From the NCBI GenBank assembly GCA_944990035.1, contig CALYLX010000011.1, positions 186,001-250,000 on the forward strand: DNA of 64,000 nt. The letters run 5' to 3'. The DNA is from Clitopilus passeckerianus (Eukaryota; Basidiomycota; Agaricomycetes; Agaricales; Entolomataceae). Below, piece by piece: positions 11,658 through 21,102 of this stretch. The position numbers were made by a program, and so were the translations under genes. The first letter of the stretch is position 1. Every line of letters starts with the position of its first letter. The notes below the pieces were generated by a model. The model had not been told where the DNA came from, did not search any database, and saw only the letters and a list, made by a program, of their open reading frames with translations.

Positions 11658-13241
11658 ATGGCTTCATTTCTCAACGGCCTTCGGGCCATATTTGCCGTTG
11701 ACCCTCTGAACCTAGGAGATTTGCTGCAGGTGGCCTATGAGGACGAACCATTAACCATTGAGGAGGATTTAGGCCTCGGAAAGCTCCGGCCTAGCTCACA
11801 GAAACGCAAGCACGACCTCGAGAACGCCTCGGCTTTGAACCTAGCACCTGCCGCTATCGATAGCTCCATCGTAGAACGATCGACCTCTTCTTCAACAAAG
11901 ACCGATCGATTGGCTCCTCTAGCTGCGGCTACCCCTTCCACTCCTCCGTGCGCTGCTTCCAATACTGCCAATCCCTCATCTCCACCGCCTGCAAGTGCGC
12001 GCCAGAGCTGGCGAAACGCTAAGCGTTCCCGGGCCCGACGAAACCAGGCCTCTCAGAAGACACCACTCACCCGCAGAGCCTCCAGTAGGACTCGAGCAGA
12101 ATACGTCCAACTATCAGAGCCATCCGAAGTGGCTTCCGATTTTACCGCCAACGATATGCCTGCGCTCAAAGGCGCCTACAAGTCCAAACCTGCCGCTCCT
12201 GATGGCGAAGCTCGCAAAGAATACAAATCCTTGGACCATTTTCTCAAGTGCCACCCGGATTTTCGATTAGAAAGATGGGACGGGATGTGAGTGATTTATC
12301 TAATCCGGGGCTCATCCTTGCGTACTGAAAGCAAACATCAAGCGAACCCCGTCCAATTCTCGACTCAAACGGCAAAATCTGCGTCACCCTATGCGGGATG
12401 CCCAACGAATCCACCTACCGAGACGCCACCAACGAGGCTCTAGAGGTGATGCTAGAAGCTACCCGTTCCACCCATTTCAATAAGAAAGACGAGACTCACC
12501 GAAGAGGCGGTTTTCCGGCCCTCAACATTGGAGTAACGTACGGAATTGGGCATCAAGAACCCCGGTTTCTAGAGACGGATCCTTACACAGATATGCTCTG
12601 GGGCATTCTACGCAATTCAAGCATTCGGAGACTGGCGTCTTATGCTAGCAGTAAGTACCTTTTTCGTCTCCGGGTATCCCATTTTAACTGCTTCACTAGG
12701 TGTCTTCCAGCTCTGGCAACCAAACGTCTACAGGTACTACGCTGAGCGTCTCGACAAGCTCTGGAACCACTTTCCTGACTTGAAGAAGACCAGGATCTTT
12801 GGCGACCTCTCCGTTTTCCCCTGTGCCGCATTTAATTTTGCAGAAAATGTTTGGTGCTATAAGCACCGCGATGTGATGAATGTCCCTTTTGGCTTTTGTG
12901 CCATCACGGCTCTTGGACGTTTTGATTCGACCAAAGGGGGACACATCGTGCTATGGGAGCTCAAGCTCGTGATTGAATTCCCTCATGGATCCACCATCCT
13001 GGTGCCGTCAGCCACTCTAACGCACTCAAATATTCCTGTTCAAGCAGGGGATATACGACTCTCTTTCACACAATTCTGCGCCGGCGGCTTATTCCAATAT
13101 GTGGATGCAGGATTTTCGACGGAAGTTGGACTTCAGTTCGAGAACCCGACCGAATATCGGAGGCTACAGCTCTTGAAGCCGTTGCGATGGGAGGCAGGGT
13201 TAGGCCTGATTTCTACTTTGGATGACGTCAAGTGGAATTAG
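11658..13241 (+). CDS. TET/JBP-like 2-oxoglutarate/Fe(II) dioxygenase, copy 1
   Basis: Three exons join without frame errors: 11658-12286, 12343-12650 and 12700-13241, encoding 492 aa. Residues 1 to about 200 are low-complexity and basic. The catalytic part follows: PRPILDSNGKICVTLCGMP, then RRGGFPALNIGVTYGIG, then the double-stranded beta-helix. The helix shows the metal triad HRD (in CYKHRDVMN), the downstream His in LTHSN, and the 2-oxoglutarate Arg in GDIRLSFTQF. The order and spacing match the basidiomycete TET/JBP family, which oxidises 5-methylpyrimidines in DNA. All key residues are present, so it is predicted to be active. It lies about 830 bp downstream of the transposase on the same strand. 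In basidiomycetes such genes are known mainly from KDZ transposons; here the partner is Plavaka-type. Substrate and activity are inferred. Confidence 0.88.
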
Positions 13242-13507
13242 CTACATATCTCATCTCTGGACTTTCGTCATTGCTTATCCGTATGTTCAGATTACCAATA
13301 TTCCATACCATTATTTTCTTCTGTCGTGATATATCTAATGCGGCACCTAATGCATGTGGAATTGCTTTGAATGAACTTTGAATCTAGTGAGATCACACTG
13401 CCTTTCCCACAGTCGTCAAATCAAGGGCATCCGTATTTCAATTTGGTGCTAATGCAGTTCCAAGTTGAACGTAACGACTCTCTGGTCCTTGTCCAAGTCA
13501 TATAGGC

Positions 13508-14195
13508 ATGCCCGCCAGATCAACAACAACACACGTATCAGACTCAGAAGAGGAGCGTCAAGCAGAAATTTTCGGACTCCCATCCTACCCAGCAGCCCAG
13601 GCCCAGCTCGAGACAAATGTTGACACACTGGCAAATGGTGACATCGACGCCTTGCAGACATCCACACAAGAACAACCGGAAGGATCCAATTCAAGTACGA
13701 CTACTCTGAACGACGAGCATGCTGATAGAGATTGGAGACACATGCTATTTTGGGTATGGAAACCGCTCTTGGATTTGAATACAGCAGTTAACTAGCTACC
13801 CTCCTACAGTCACCAGACCTCAACATCGACGAGGAAACCTTTCAGGCGCTACAACGTATTCGCCTAGAACAGATTGCAGCTCGAGGACACAGAGAGCTGG
13901 CAGAGCGACAGCTGCGATCCATCCTGAGAACATGCCTAGCTGCTCGGGAACGTGTCCACAAGGCCGACGAGGCGATGGGCCGCATGACTCTCCGTTTGGA
14001 AAGACACAGCATGGGGGTCGTTTCCCTGAGCCTTTTGGAATACCAGCGCCTGCGACCGCGCCGGAACTTCCCCTCTCAGCAGTCTCCTACCGGTGAGTTC
14101 ACTTCGAACCTTGCTTCTCTTGCCGTTTCTTACTCAACACAGGGATTACGATTCAAAGCCCAGCCCACGGTCCAATCAACTTAGTTTTAAATTAG
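13508..14195 (+). CDS. Small helical charged protein, transposon cargo, copy 1
   Basis: ATG at 13508. Exons 13508-13753, 13810 to about 14091, and 14143-14195 join in frame (TGG|TCA; ACC G|GG). The N-terminus is Ser/Thr/Glu-rich (MPARSTTTHVSDSEEERQAE). The middle, after SPDLNIDEETFQALQRIRLE, is strongly helical with many Arg, Leu and Glu, consistent with a coiled coil. No known domain recognised. It sits between the TET/JBP and DUF6532-like genes on the same strand, and its frame is kept in copy 2 over most of its length. It may be an accessory or DNA-binding partner of the element, but no function can be claimed. Confidence 0.6.
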
Positions 14196-14419
14196 TAATG
14201 TCGTCCTGTAGTAGTGTCACTCAAATCTTCATGACAATCTATTCTATTTGGGCCCTGAAATTTGAAAGTCATGCCGTCAAAGTTGAACGGACCTGAAACC
14301 TTTCTGGGAGCTTCAAATAGTCTAGGAAACACGAACAGACATCTGCTTGTCCCCGCATTGTCTCAGTAGAGAAACATATCAAATATTTGTGAAAGTAACT
14401 CACCTGCCTATTGCTTACC

Positions 14420-17400
14420 ATGCCTGCCCAGCCTGCTAGTGACGTCGAGAATTCAGGAGTTCACGGTATGTCTGTAGTTCTATCCAAGGCTCTCGTTGCA
14501 TCTCAAACTGGTGCCATGTCACCATTAGAATCTCCTGGTGGGCGGCCCAAGCGCCAGACTGCTGGCAAAGGTGGCCATACCGACCAGTTAGAAAAATGCG
14601 CCGATAAGCTCGAGGCTGGAACCAAAGCCACGAAGCGAAAGCGTGGGGCCTTGACTGCAGTTCCCAGCAACCTCCCCGAGAATGACATGGCTCCGCCCGT
14701 GGTTACAAAGAAACGTACATCGAAGGTGCATGTTCTGACAATCATCGCTTCGAAAGTCCTAACGCCCCCATCACAGAAAGCTGCCAAGCTCGTTGAGAAC
14801 ACCGGTGGAGGTAAAGGTGCTGATAAAACAAAGGCCACGGCTGCCAGGAAAGCCAACAGCGGCACAGAGTTAGCGAATGCTAGAAGCTCCAGCGTTGGCA
14901 AAACAGACCCCCCTGGCCCTAAGCTAATCATCGCAAATGATCGTACAGCGGGGTTTGGCCTCGTCTTCCCACCTGCCCCTACGAACGTGGCTAAGTTCAA
15001 AGTCAACAGTGAGTTTCTTTTGCATCAGTAAAGCTTCCAAAAGGCTGAATGCTGAGGGATGTTGCAGCCACAGGTGCGGTCGAAGAATCCGAGAAAGATA
15101 CGAGGCCCAAAACACCAGAACTGCGCCAGCCAACATATGCTGAGATTGCTTCCAGATGTACGTTTATTTCGCTGATCTCTGAGAAGCTCCCAAGCATTTA
15201 TCTGCCTTGCGGGATGAAGCTCCTCTCCAGTCGCCAGCCCAGTCGCCAGCCCAGGAAATGTTGGAAAGAATTGTCGGTGAGAATGAAAATCCCTAAGCTC
15301 CCAAGGCACGTAACCACCAAGAGTAATCCACCCAATGCAGGACCGTTTATTGACCTTCAAGCGGCAAACAGAAAGCAAGGAGTCACCAGGAAGGATGATC
15401 AGCGCAGCATAGTGGCCACTTCACCTCAGGGTACCGCCGCGAGCGTGCCAGATTCCGACGAGGAAATGATTGGTAAGCTTCATGCTTCGTGCACCTTTAT
15501 CGTTTACAGCCATCTGACTTGTATCCTCTTATCACTACTAGGTTCTCCTCGACGCACTCAGCAGGCCAGCAACAACGTTCCAAGAAACCTTGAACCAGAT
15601 GATGAGCCCAATAATGGTCCACAGTGTACGCTTAACACATTCCTCTGGTATTTCAATTCGCTCAACTGACTGGTCCCTGCATCTAGCTCCACCAAGCAAG
15701 CCTGCGCATAAGCATCCCAGGATGTCCCATCGATCGCTAGGCAGTGGTGCCTTTGAAGGCGAAGACCCATTTGAAGCAAATGGCACCGAGGAAGAATACA
15801 TGCCCCCCGCCGGATCAAACTCTGAATCGGAGACGGATGACGAAAATGAGGAAGATTCTCATTTAGGTGGGGTGGAAAAGCTCAAATCAGAGCCCGAGAG
15901 AACAAGAGAAAAGCAAAGTCTGACTAAATCGCAAGGTGTGCATTGAGTTCTATAGATAACGGCCGTTTTTGGACTCACGGTCTACTTTCTGTAGCGCATC
16001 AGAAAATTCACAAGAACAAGATCTTACAGGCGCCTACTCAAGGTAAGTAACACTCAGGTATTCGTTCTTTCCTTACTATAACTGACCTCTTCTATACGTG
16101 AATGTCAATAGGTCTCGGTAGCGCATCGTCAAGTCATTTTGAAGATCGAAGCCATTCTGGTCTCGAACCCAATAATGGTGCAAGCTTGCCGGTTTTAATG
16201 ACATTTCTAAACTAATGTTTTGTTTCTAGAGAAACGTAAACCTACCAGCTCTGCACAACCCAAGCGTTCACGAGTTCAACCCAGCAATGAGAATGAAGAC
16301 TTACCTCCCGTCAAGAAGACCAAAACTTCTCATCCACGGAGGATCAAGGCGTCAGGTTCCGGGAGTAGAAGGAAAGGCACTCGTAAGCGCCTCCTCTCCT
16401 CTCATTCAAGGCAGTCGTCTAAAGGAAGCCTACCATAGATGAACAGCTCACCGGCCAACAGTCCAATCGTGACGGCGCCACGAGTGTAAAGGACAAGGAA
16501 AGGGCAGAGGTAAGAGTACTTCCTGGTCTATTGCAACACCCTGTTCAATGAAAGTTAGCAACGGAGAAGGACATGGATAATAACAATCGAGGCAACCCAG
16601 TCGGTGAAGATGAGGATCACGGCACTGGGGCGAGGAGCCTGAAGAGGATTATGTCTTCACAACTCTTCAGCTCCAGCATCTTGGTATAGCCCAGTGTATA
16701 CGCGATAGTGAGTTGCAACCGTTCTTGCTGTTTTCATCAGAAGTTAACTTCAGCAGGCCAAAAGGAGCTAAAAAGGCTTGAGGAGAAGGTCGGTTTGGTC
16801 AGGGCGTTATCTGTTCACAAACCATTTACATACTTTTTACTCTAGCCGACCACAAGCAAAGGTCCGCAGAAGATACGGGCGATCAAAGAGAAGATCAGCC
16901 AGCTTCGGTCCCAGAAAGCAGATAGTGAGTAAGCATACATTCCCCCCCGAGTTTCTGTCGCTAACACCATAACTACAGTTGCAAGGGCCATGGAAACCCA
17001 TGAGAAGGAGGTGTCTAGCTGCCATGGCAAGCCGGTGTGTTCAGATCACTAGTTGCTAATGGTTCCTTTCTAACGGGCTTCCAAATGTTTTTCGGCAGCA
17101 GTCGCAACACAGACTACCAACCCCTGCGCAGATGCAAGAATCCGACGTCCTTGCCACTTACCGACAGCGGTCGCGCATGCCACCACCGCCTGCCATTGGC
17201 TCGGTGTTGACAACCGATGCATCTGGGATTAGGGCTCCGGACATCTCACACGAGCACCTTGAAGCAGAGCTCGCACAAGAAGAAGACGATGACGCCCACG
17301 AACCAGAAGATGAAGATTTGACACCATCCGGAACGGTTGCAAAAGCCCTACGCCCTGGCAAGAAAATCCGCGATCGTCAAAGGCATACGCGGAACAGCAA

Positions 17401-18588
17401 CGACGTTAACAAAAGGAAGAAACCTCGGCCTCAACTTCTATCGTTCTACGAACCCAGAACAAAGGCTGTGCTTGTGGATGCGAAGGTGATGATGCGTTGG
17501 CAGATTGCTTGTGTAAACCCGTTTCCAGTGAGATCACCCAGCACCGACCTTGCAAACGAGATGGTTTCTACCGCGATCGGGGTCGCTGAGGAACGAGGTG
17601 TCAATCTGGAGATCGAAGGTATGTTTGAGTCTATCCAAGCTATGCCCCTCCTTGATGCGCGTTCTCCCTTAGATCACGGCCACACGGAAGATATGGATAC
17701 CTTGGTAAGTGATCTTGGAACACCCATGTTTCGCTATCGATAACGTCACGTTAGGTATGGAGCAGCTCAACCTACCGAGGGTTTGTGAAGGGCAAGTGTC
17801 GCCTCCAGATGGAGAAATACTATCTTCGCATTCTCTCACCTGGTGAAGCTCTTGCGGCCGACAGTGAAGACGACGACGACGAGAACCAACGTGACCGGCA
17901 CAGGATACTTGCAGGCAACCAGAAAGGGTTGCAATCCGTTATTTTGGAACGTACAGAGGCTATCTGCGAGGGCTTGCAATTTGCCCATCTCGACGAAGAT
18001 GATGAGAATGTACGCCACTTCCTATGTCACTATTCTTGAAGGCGGCTGATACATATGTTTGTCTAGGGTATTCGTAAAAACTTTGCTCATCCCGCTCTGA
18101 AGGAAACAATTATCACTGCCTTTTATGAAGGCAAACATTCGCTTGCAGCATCTTATGCGACCAGGCTTTGTGAGGAAATTCCTATTTCTATGATCATCTT
18201 TGTTGCGACTGTGGTAAGTTCATCGCTTACTCGCCGGCACAACTTTCTGCTTAACACTCTTTTCCCAGATACGAAACGTCTTCGATGGCTACGTTGTCGG
18301 GGAAGGAGCTTACGTTGATCACGATTTCCGATCGACTGAATATACGGAACTCTACGACACTATCTCTGAGGCAATCGATGCAATATGGAAACGTCCCGCT
18401 CATAGAGCTGCCTTTAATCGTCGTCGCAGGGAATGGGCTGCCGAAGGATGGTGCGTGGTATCATTTCATTTGGATACTAGTTAACAGTTGTTTGGTTTAG
18501 GGAGCGCCACCTGGCTGGCAAAAAGGAGAAACCAAGGCGCGATTGGACAGGCGCCGTTGGCCTTCTTGGGTTCTCTGATGATGATTAG
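14420..18588 (+). CDS. Multi-exon DUF6532-like protein, transposon cargo, copy 1
   Basis: ATG at 14420 (MPAQPASDVENSG). A long disordered, Lys/Ser/Pro-rich N-terminal half is spread over many small exons with clear GT-AG introns; it includes GGRPKRQTAGKGGHTDQLEK, as in other proteins of this kind. The folded C-terminal part starts near 17440 (RTKAVLVDAKVMMRWQIAC), continues with SSTYRGFVKGKCRLQMEKYY, and ends with NFAHPALKETIITAFYEG and AIWKRPAHRAAFNRRRREW. The last introns end at CCCAG (about 18269) and TTTAG (about 18500), and the protein finishes LLGFSDDD with TAG at 18586-18588. The C-terminal part resembles DUF6532, a basidiomycete-specific domain of unknown function. Exon structure in the N-terminal half is approximate. 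Confidence 0.65.
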
Positions 18589-18648
18589 GTTACGTATGGT
18601 GGCTCGGAGGGGTGCTGTGGCATACTGCCCACATCAAACGGACTTTTT

Positions 18649-19200
18649 CTATATGGTCTATTTGTTCTACTCTAGCTATGAATTATTTTGTATCTATGGA
18701 TGAAGTATTACTATGGGAGATAGTCCTTCTATGCAGAACAGTGCTTGCTATAATGACAATGACTTCTATGAGATCTAGGCCCTCTATAGCATGCAGAAGT
18801 GCTATGAAAGCAAAGCCAACTATGGATAACGGGCAATTTATGGTATTCGTGATTTCTATGGGAGTGGGATGACCTATGTAAACAGCCCACTCTATAGAAG
18901 TGAAATTAGCTATGGCATTGAGGTACTCTATGGGATGAACATAGTATCTATAGCAATGAAAGTCTCTATGGCAGTGGAATTTTCTATGGGATGAACAAGT
19001 CTATGGAAATGAAGGTCTCTATGGTGGTAGATTTTTCTATGAAATGGAACTTCTCTATGTCACCCACATTCTCTATAATATAGAATTGCTCTATGATATG
19101 GAAATTCTCTACAAAAGGGCAAATTTCTATGCTGCTCTCTATAGAACAGGCTGTTCTATATAGAAGATACCCTTCACTATGGCACTATGTGCCGCTATAT
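18649..19200. repeat. 18-bp phased CTATG array, inner end of copy 1
   Basis: CTATG/CTATA (rarely CTAC or TTATG) starts at 18649, 18658, 18667, 18676, 18694, 18711, 18729, 18748, 18766, 18784, 18802, 18820, 18838, 18856, 18874, 18892, 18910, 18928, 18948, 18966, 18984, 19001, 19019, 19037, 19055, 19073, 19091, 19109, 19127, then 19139, 19156, 19177 and 19195. Most steps are exactly 18 bp; the first three are 9. The sequence between motifs is not repeated. Probably an array of transposase-binding sites. Confidence 0.85.
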
Positions 19201-19227
19201 AGAGACGCATAGAGACCTATAATTGGC

Positions 19228-19243
19228 CCAGTATTTGCTGATG
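19228..19243 (-). repeat. Terminal inverted repeat, inner end of copy 1
   Basis: CCAGTATTTGCTGATG, followed by TA (19244-19245), which matches the TA before 2338. Confidence 0.9.
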
Positions 19244-19245
19244 TA

Positions 19246-19481
19246 CTTTTGCTTACTTAGCATTGCTGCGCAATGCCCAACCCTTAGCCCTACTCTTCAT
19301 GTATAAATACTTTCACGCTTTCGGTCTTGCTTCCCCAGCTTGACCTAAAAGCCTATACATCGCTATTTGCTTTAACTTCGATTCGCTCGATTACTCTCGC
19401 TCGTCTCTACAAAGGCTGGTAGAGGACTAAGCAGCTGAACTCTTGATACTTGGTTGAGCACGTAGCGATACTAGCTTAACA
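19246..19481 (+). repeat. 5' LTR, downstream part, with TATA box
   Basis: Resumes the LTR after copy 1 and ends ...AGCTTAACA at 19481. It contains TATAAATA at 19302-19309, a plausible retroelement promoter. The last 73 bp (19409-19481) are identical to 37392-37464. No clear tRNA primer-binding site was recognised just downstream. Confidence 0.75.
19302..19309 (+). promoter_or_regulatory. LTR TATA box
   Basis: TATAAATA in the 5' LTR, about 170 bp before its end. Confidence 0.5.
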
Positions 19482-19700
19482 AAAGGTCAAGCTGATCTGA
19501 TAGCCCGCTCATCGCAAGCGTAGGCCACAACCACCAAACCACCTGACTGCAAGAGGTCAACTACCCTTGCAGAACCGACCGGAACCACGTCTCCCTCAAA
19601 ACCGCCGAACGCCTCAACTCCCACCGGGACAGAGAGAGTAGTACAACTTGACGACGGTACTTACTCAGAATTCGACCTTAAGACAAACCGTTGGAGACAT

Positions 19701-20447
19701 TTGGTACTGAAAGACGAAGACCCGCGACAATATCGATTTGGCGACTACCTTAGCAGTGCCTACTTCACCAAAGAAGTAAAGAACCCAGAACCAGAACCAC
19801 AGCCAGACCCCAAACCAGAATCAGAACCAGAGCAAGAACCCGAAGAAGAATCGGAAACAGAGCAAGAACCCAAAGAAGAATCGGAAACAGAACCAGAACC
19901 CCCCAGACAGACCCAGACTCTGACACCCGCACAAACCCCGAAACAAGAACCACCAGAAATGGCTCCAACCAACCCTGAACCAAAGAAACTCGCCGAACTC
20001 CGAATGGGACAACCATTTGAATATGATGGTGACCGAAGAAATGCCGAAGTTTGGTTGTTGGAAGTCAAGATGTACCTAAGCCTGAACGACCACATCTACG
20101 ACAACAACAACAAGCAAATCGCTTTTGCACTTTCCTTTTTGAAGAAAGGAACCGCTTTGGCATGGAAACGATCTTTCTGCCAGAACTACACAAACAAAGA
20201 TAACGACATCATCCTCCCCGATTTCAAACAATTCAAGAAAGAATTCATCAACGCCTTCTACCCAGTAGACGGAGAAGGACAGGCATTTGCATCCCTAGAC
20301 GCTCTCACGCAGAAAGGACCAATTGACGATTACATATCTCAATTCAAAGTCCTTATCTCCGCCTCCGGGATCACCGATGAAAAGGCGAAGATTGAATTCT
20401 TCCAGAAAGGACTCAACTCCAAGATCATCGAAAAGATCTACAACCTC
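19701..20447 (+). pseudogene. Ty3/Gypsy Gag, split by transposon copy 2
   Basis: The open frame has a Pro/Glu-rich repeat segment and then a retrotransposon-gag (capsid-like) domain: GQPFEYDGDRRNAEVWLLEV, ALSFLKKGTALAWK, FKQFKKEFINAFYP and DDYISQFKVL. The first in-frame ATG is at 19959 (MAPTNPEP); the frame is open further upstream. The reading frame enters copy 2 at 20448. If copy 2 and one TC duplication are removed, it continues at 37336 as NLPILPVTINGWYEHA, the expected Gag sequence, and ends at TAA 37411-37413. There is no zinc knuckle and no pol, so the element cannot be autonomous. Confidence 0.85.
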
Positions 20448-20463
20448 CATCAGCAAATACTGG
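20448..20463 (+). repeat. Terminal inverted repeat, inner end of copy 2
   Basis: CATCAGCAAATACTGG, preceded by the TC target duplication. Confidence 0.9.
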
Positions 20464-20489
20464 GCCAATTATAGGTCTCTATGCGTCTC

Positions 20490-21042
20490 TATATAGCGGC
20501 ACATAGTGCCATAGTGAAGGGTATCTTCTATATAGAACAGCCTGTTCTATAGAGAGCAGCATAGAAATTTGCCCTTTTGTAGAGAATTTCCATATCATAG
20601 AGCAATTCTATATTATAGAGAATGTGGGTGACATAGAGAAGTTCCATTTCATAGAAAAATCTACCACCATAGAGACCTTCATTTCCATAGACTTGTTCAT
20701 CCCATAGAAAATTCCACTGCCATAGAGACTTTCATTGCTATAGATACTATGTTCATCCCATAGAGTACCTCAATGCCATAGCTAATTTCACTTCTATAGA
20801 GTGGGCTGTTTACATAGGTCATCCCACTCCCATAGAAATCACGAATACCATAAATTGCCCGTTATCCATAGTTGGCTTTGCTTTCATAGCACTTCTGCAT
20901 GCTATAGAGGGCCTAGATCTCATAGAAGTCATTGTCATTATAGCAAGCACTGTTCTGCATAGAAGGACTATCTCCCATAGTAATACTTCATCCATAGATA
21001 CAAAATAATTCATAGCTAGAGTAGAACAAATAGACCATATAG
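20490..21042. repeat. 18-bp phased CATAG array, inner end of copy 2
   Basis: Reverse complement of the array at 18649-19200, with the same spacing. It faces the copy 1 array across the gag/LTR spacer. Confidence 0.85.
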
Positions 21043-21102
21043 AAAAAGTCCGTTTGATGTGGGCAGTATGCCACAGCACCCCTCCGAGCCACCATACGTA
21101 AC

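Larger units (their letters stand above)
2338..19243 (+). mobile_element. Plavaka-type giant DNA transposon, copy 1 (16,906 bp)
   Basis: Bounded by 16-bp terminal inverted repeats CATCAGCAAACACTGG (2338-2353) and CCAGTATTTGCTGATG (19228-19243). It is flanked by TA on both sides (2336-2337 and 19244-19245), a 2-bp target duplication. It contains subterminal CTATG/CATAG arrays, a degraded RPB1 copy (minus), a Plavaka-like transposase, a TET/JBP-like dioxygenase, a small helical protein gene and a DUF6532-like gene (all plus). Short target duplications and subterminal arrays are typical of the CMC (CACTA/Mirage/Chapaev) elements to which Plavaka has been related. The element sits in the 5' LTR of the retrotransposon. 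Copy 2 is a near-identical element in the opposite orientation. Confidence 0.9.

Noticed and set aside
18612..18872. 86-codon open frame in each copy (mirror 20819-21079)
   Set aside because: It is the translation of the CTATG array; its regular Met/Ser/Tyr pattern comes from the 18-bp repeats, not from coding constraint.
18649..19200. Regular spacing suggesting a CRISPR-like array
   Set aside because: The repeated unit is only about 5-6 bp, there are no long identical repeats, and the host is a eukaryote. It fits transposon subterminal repeats.
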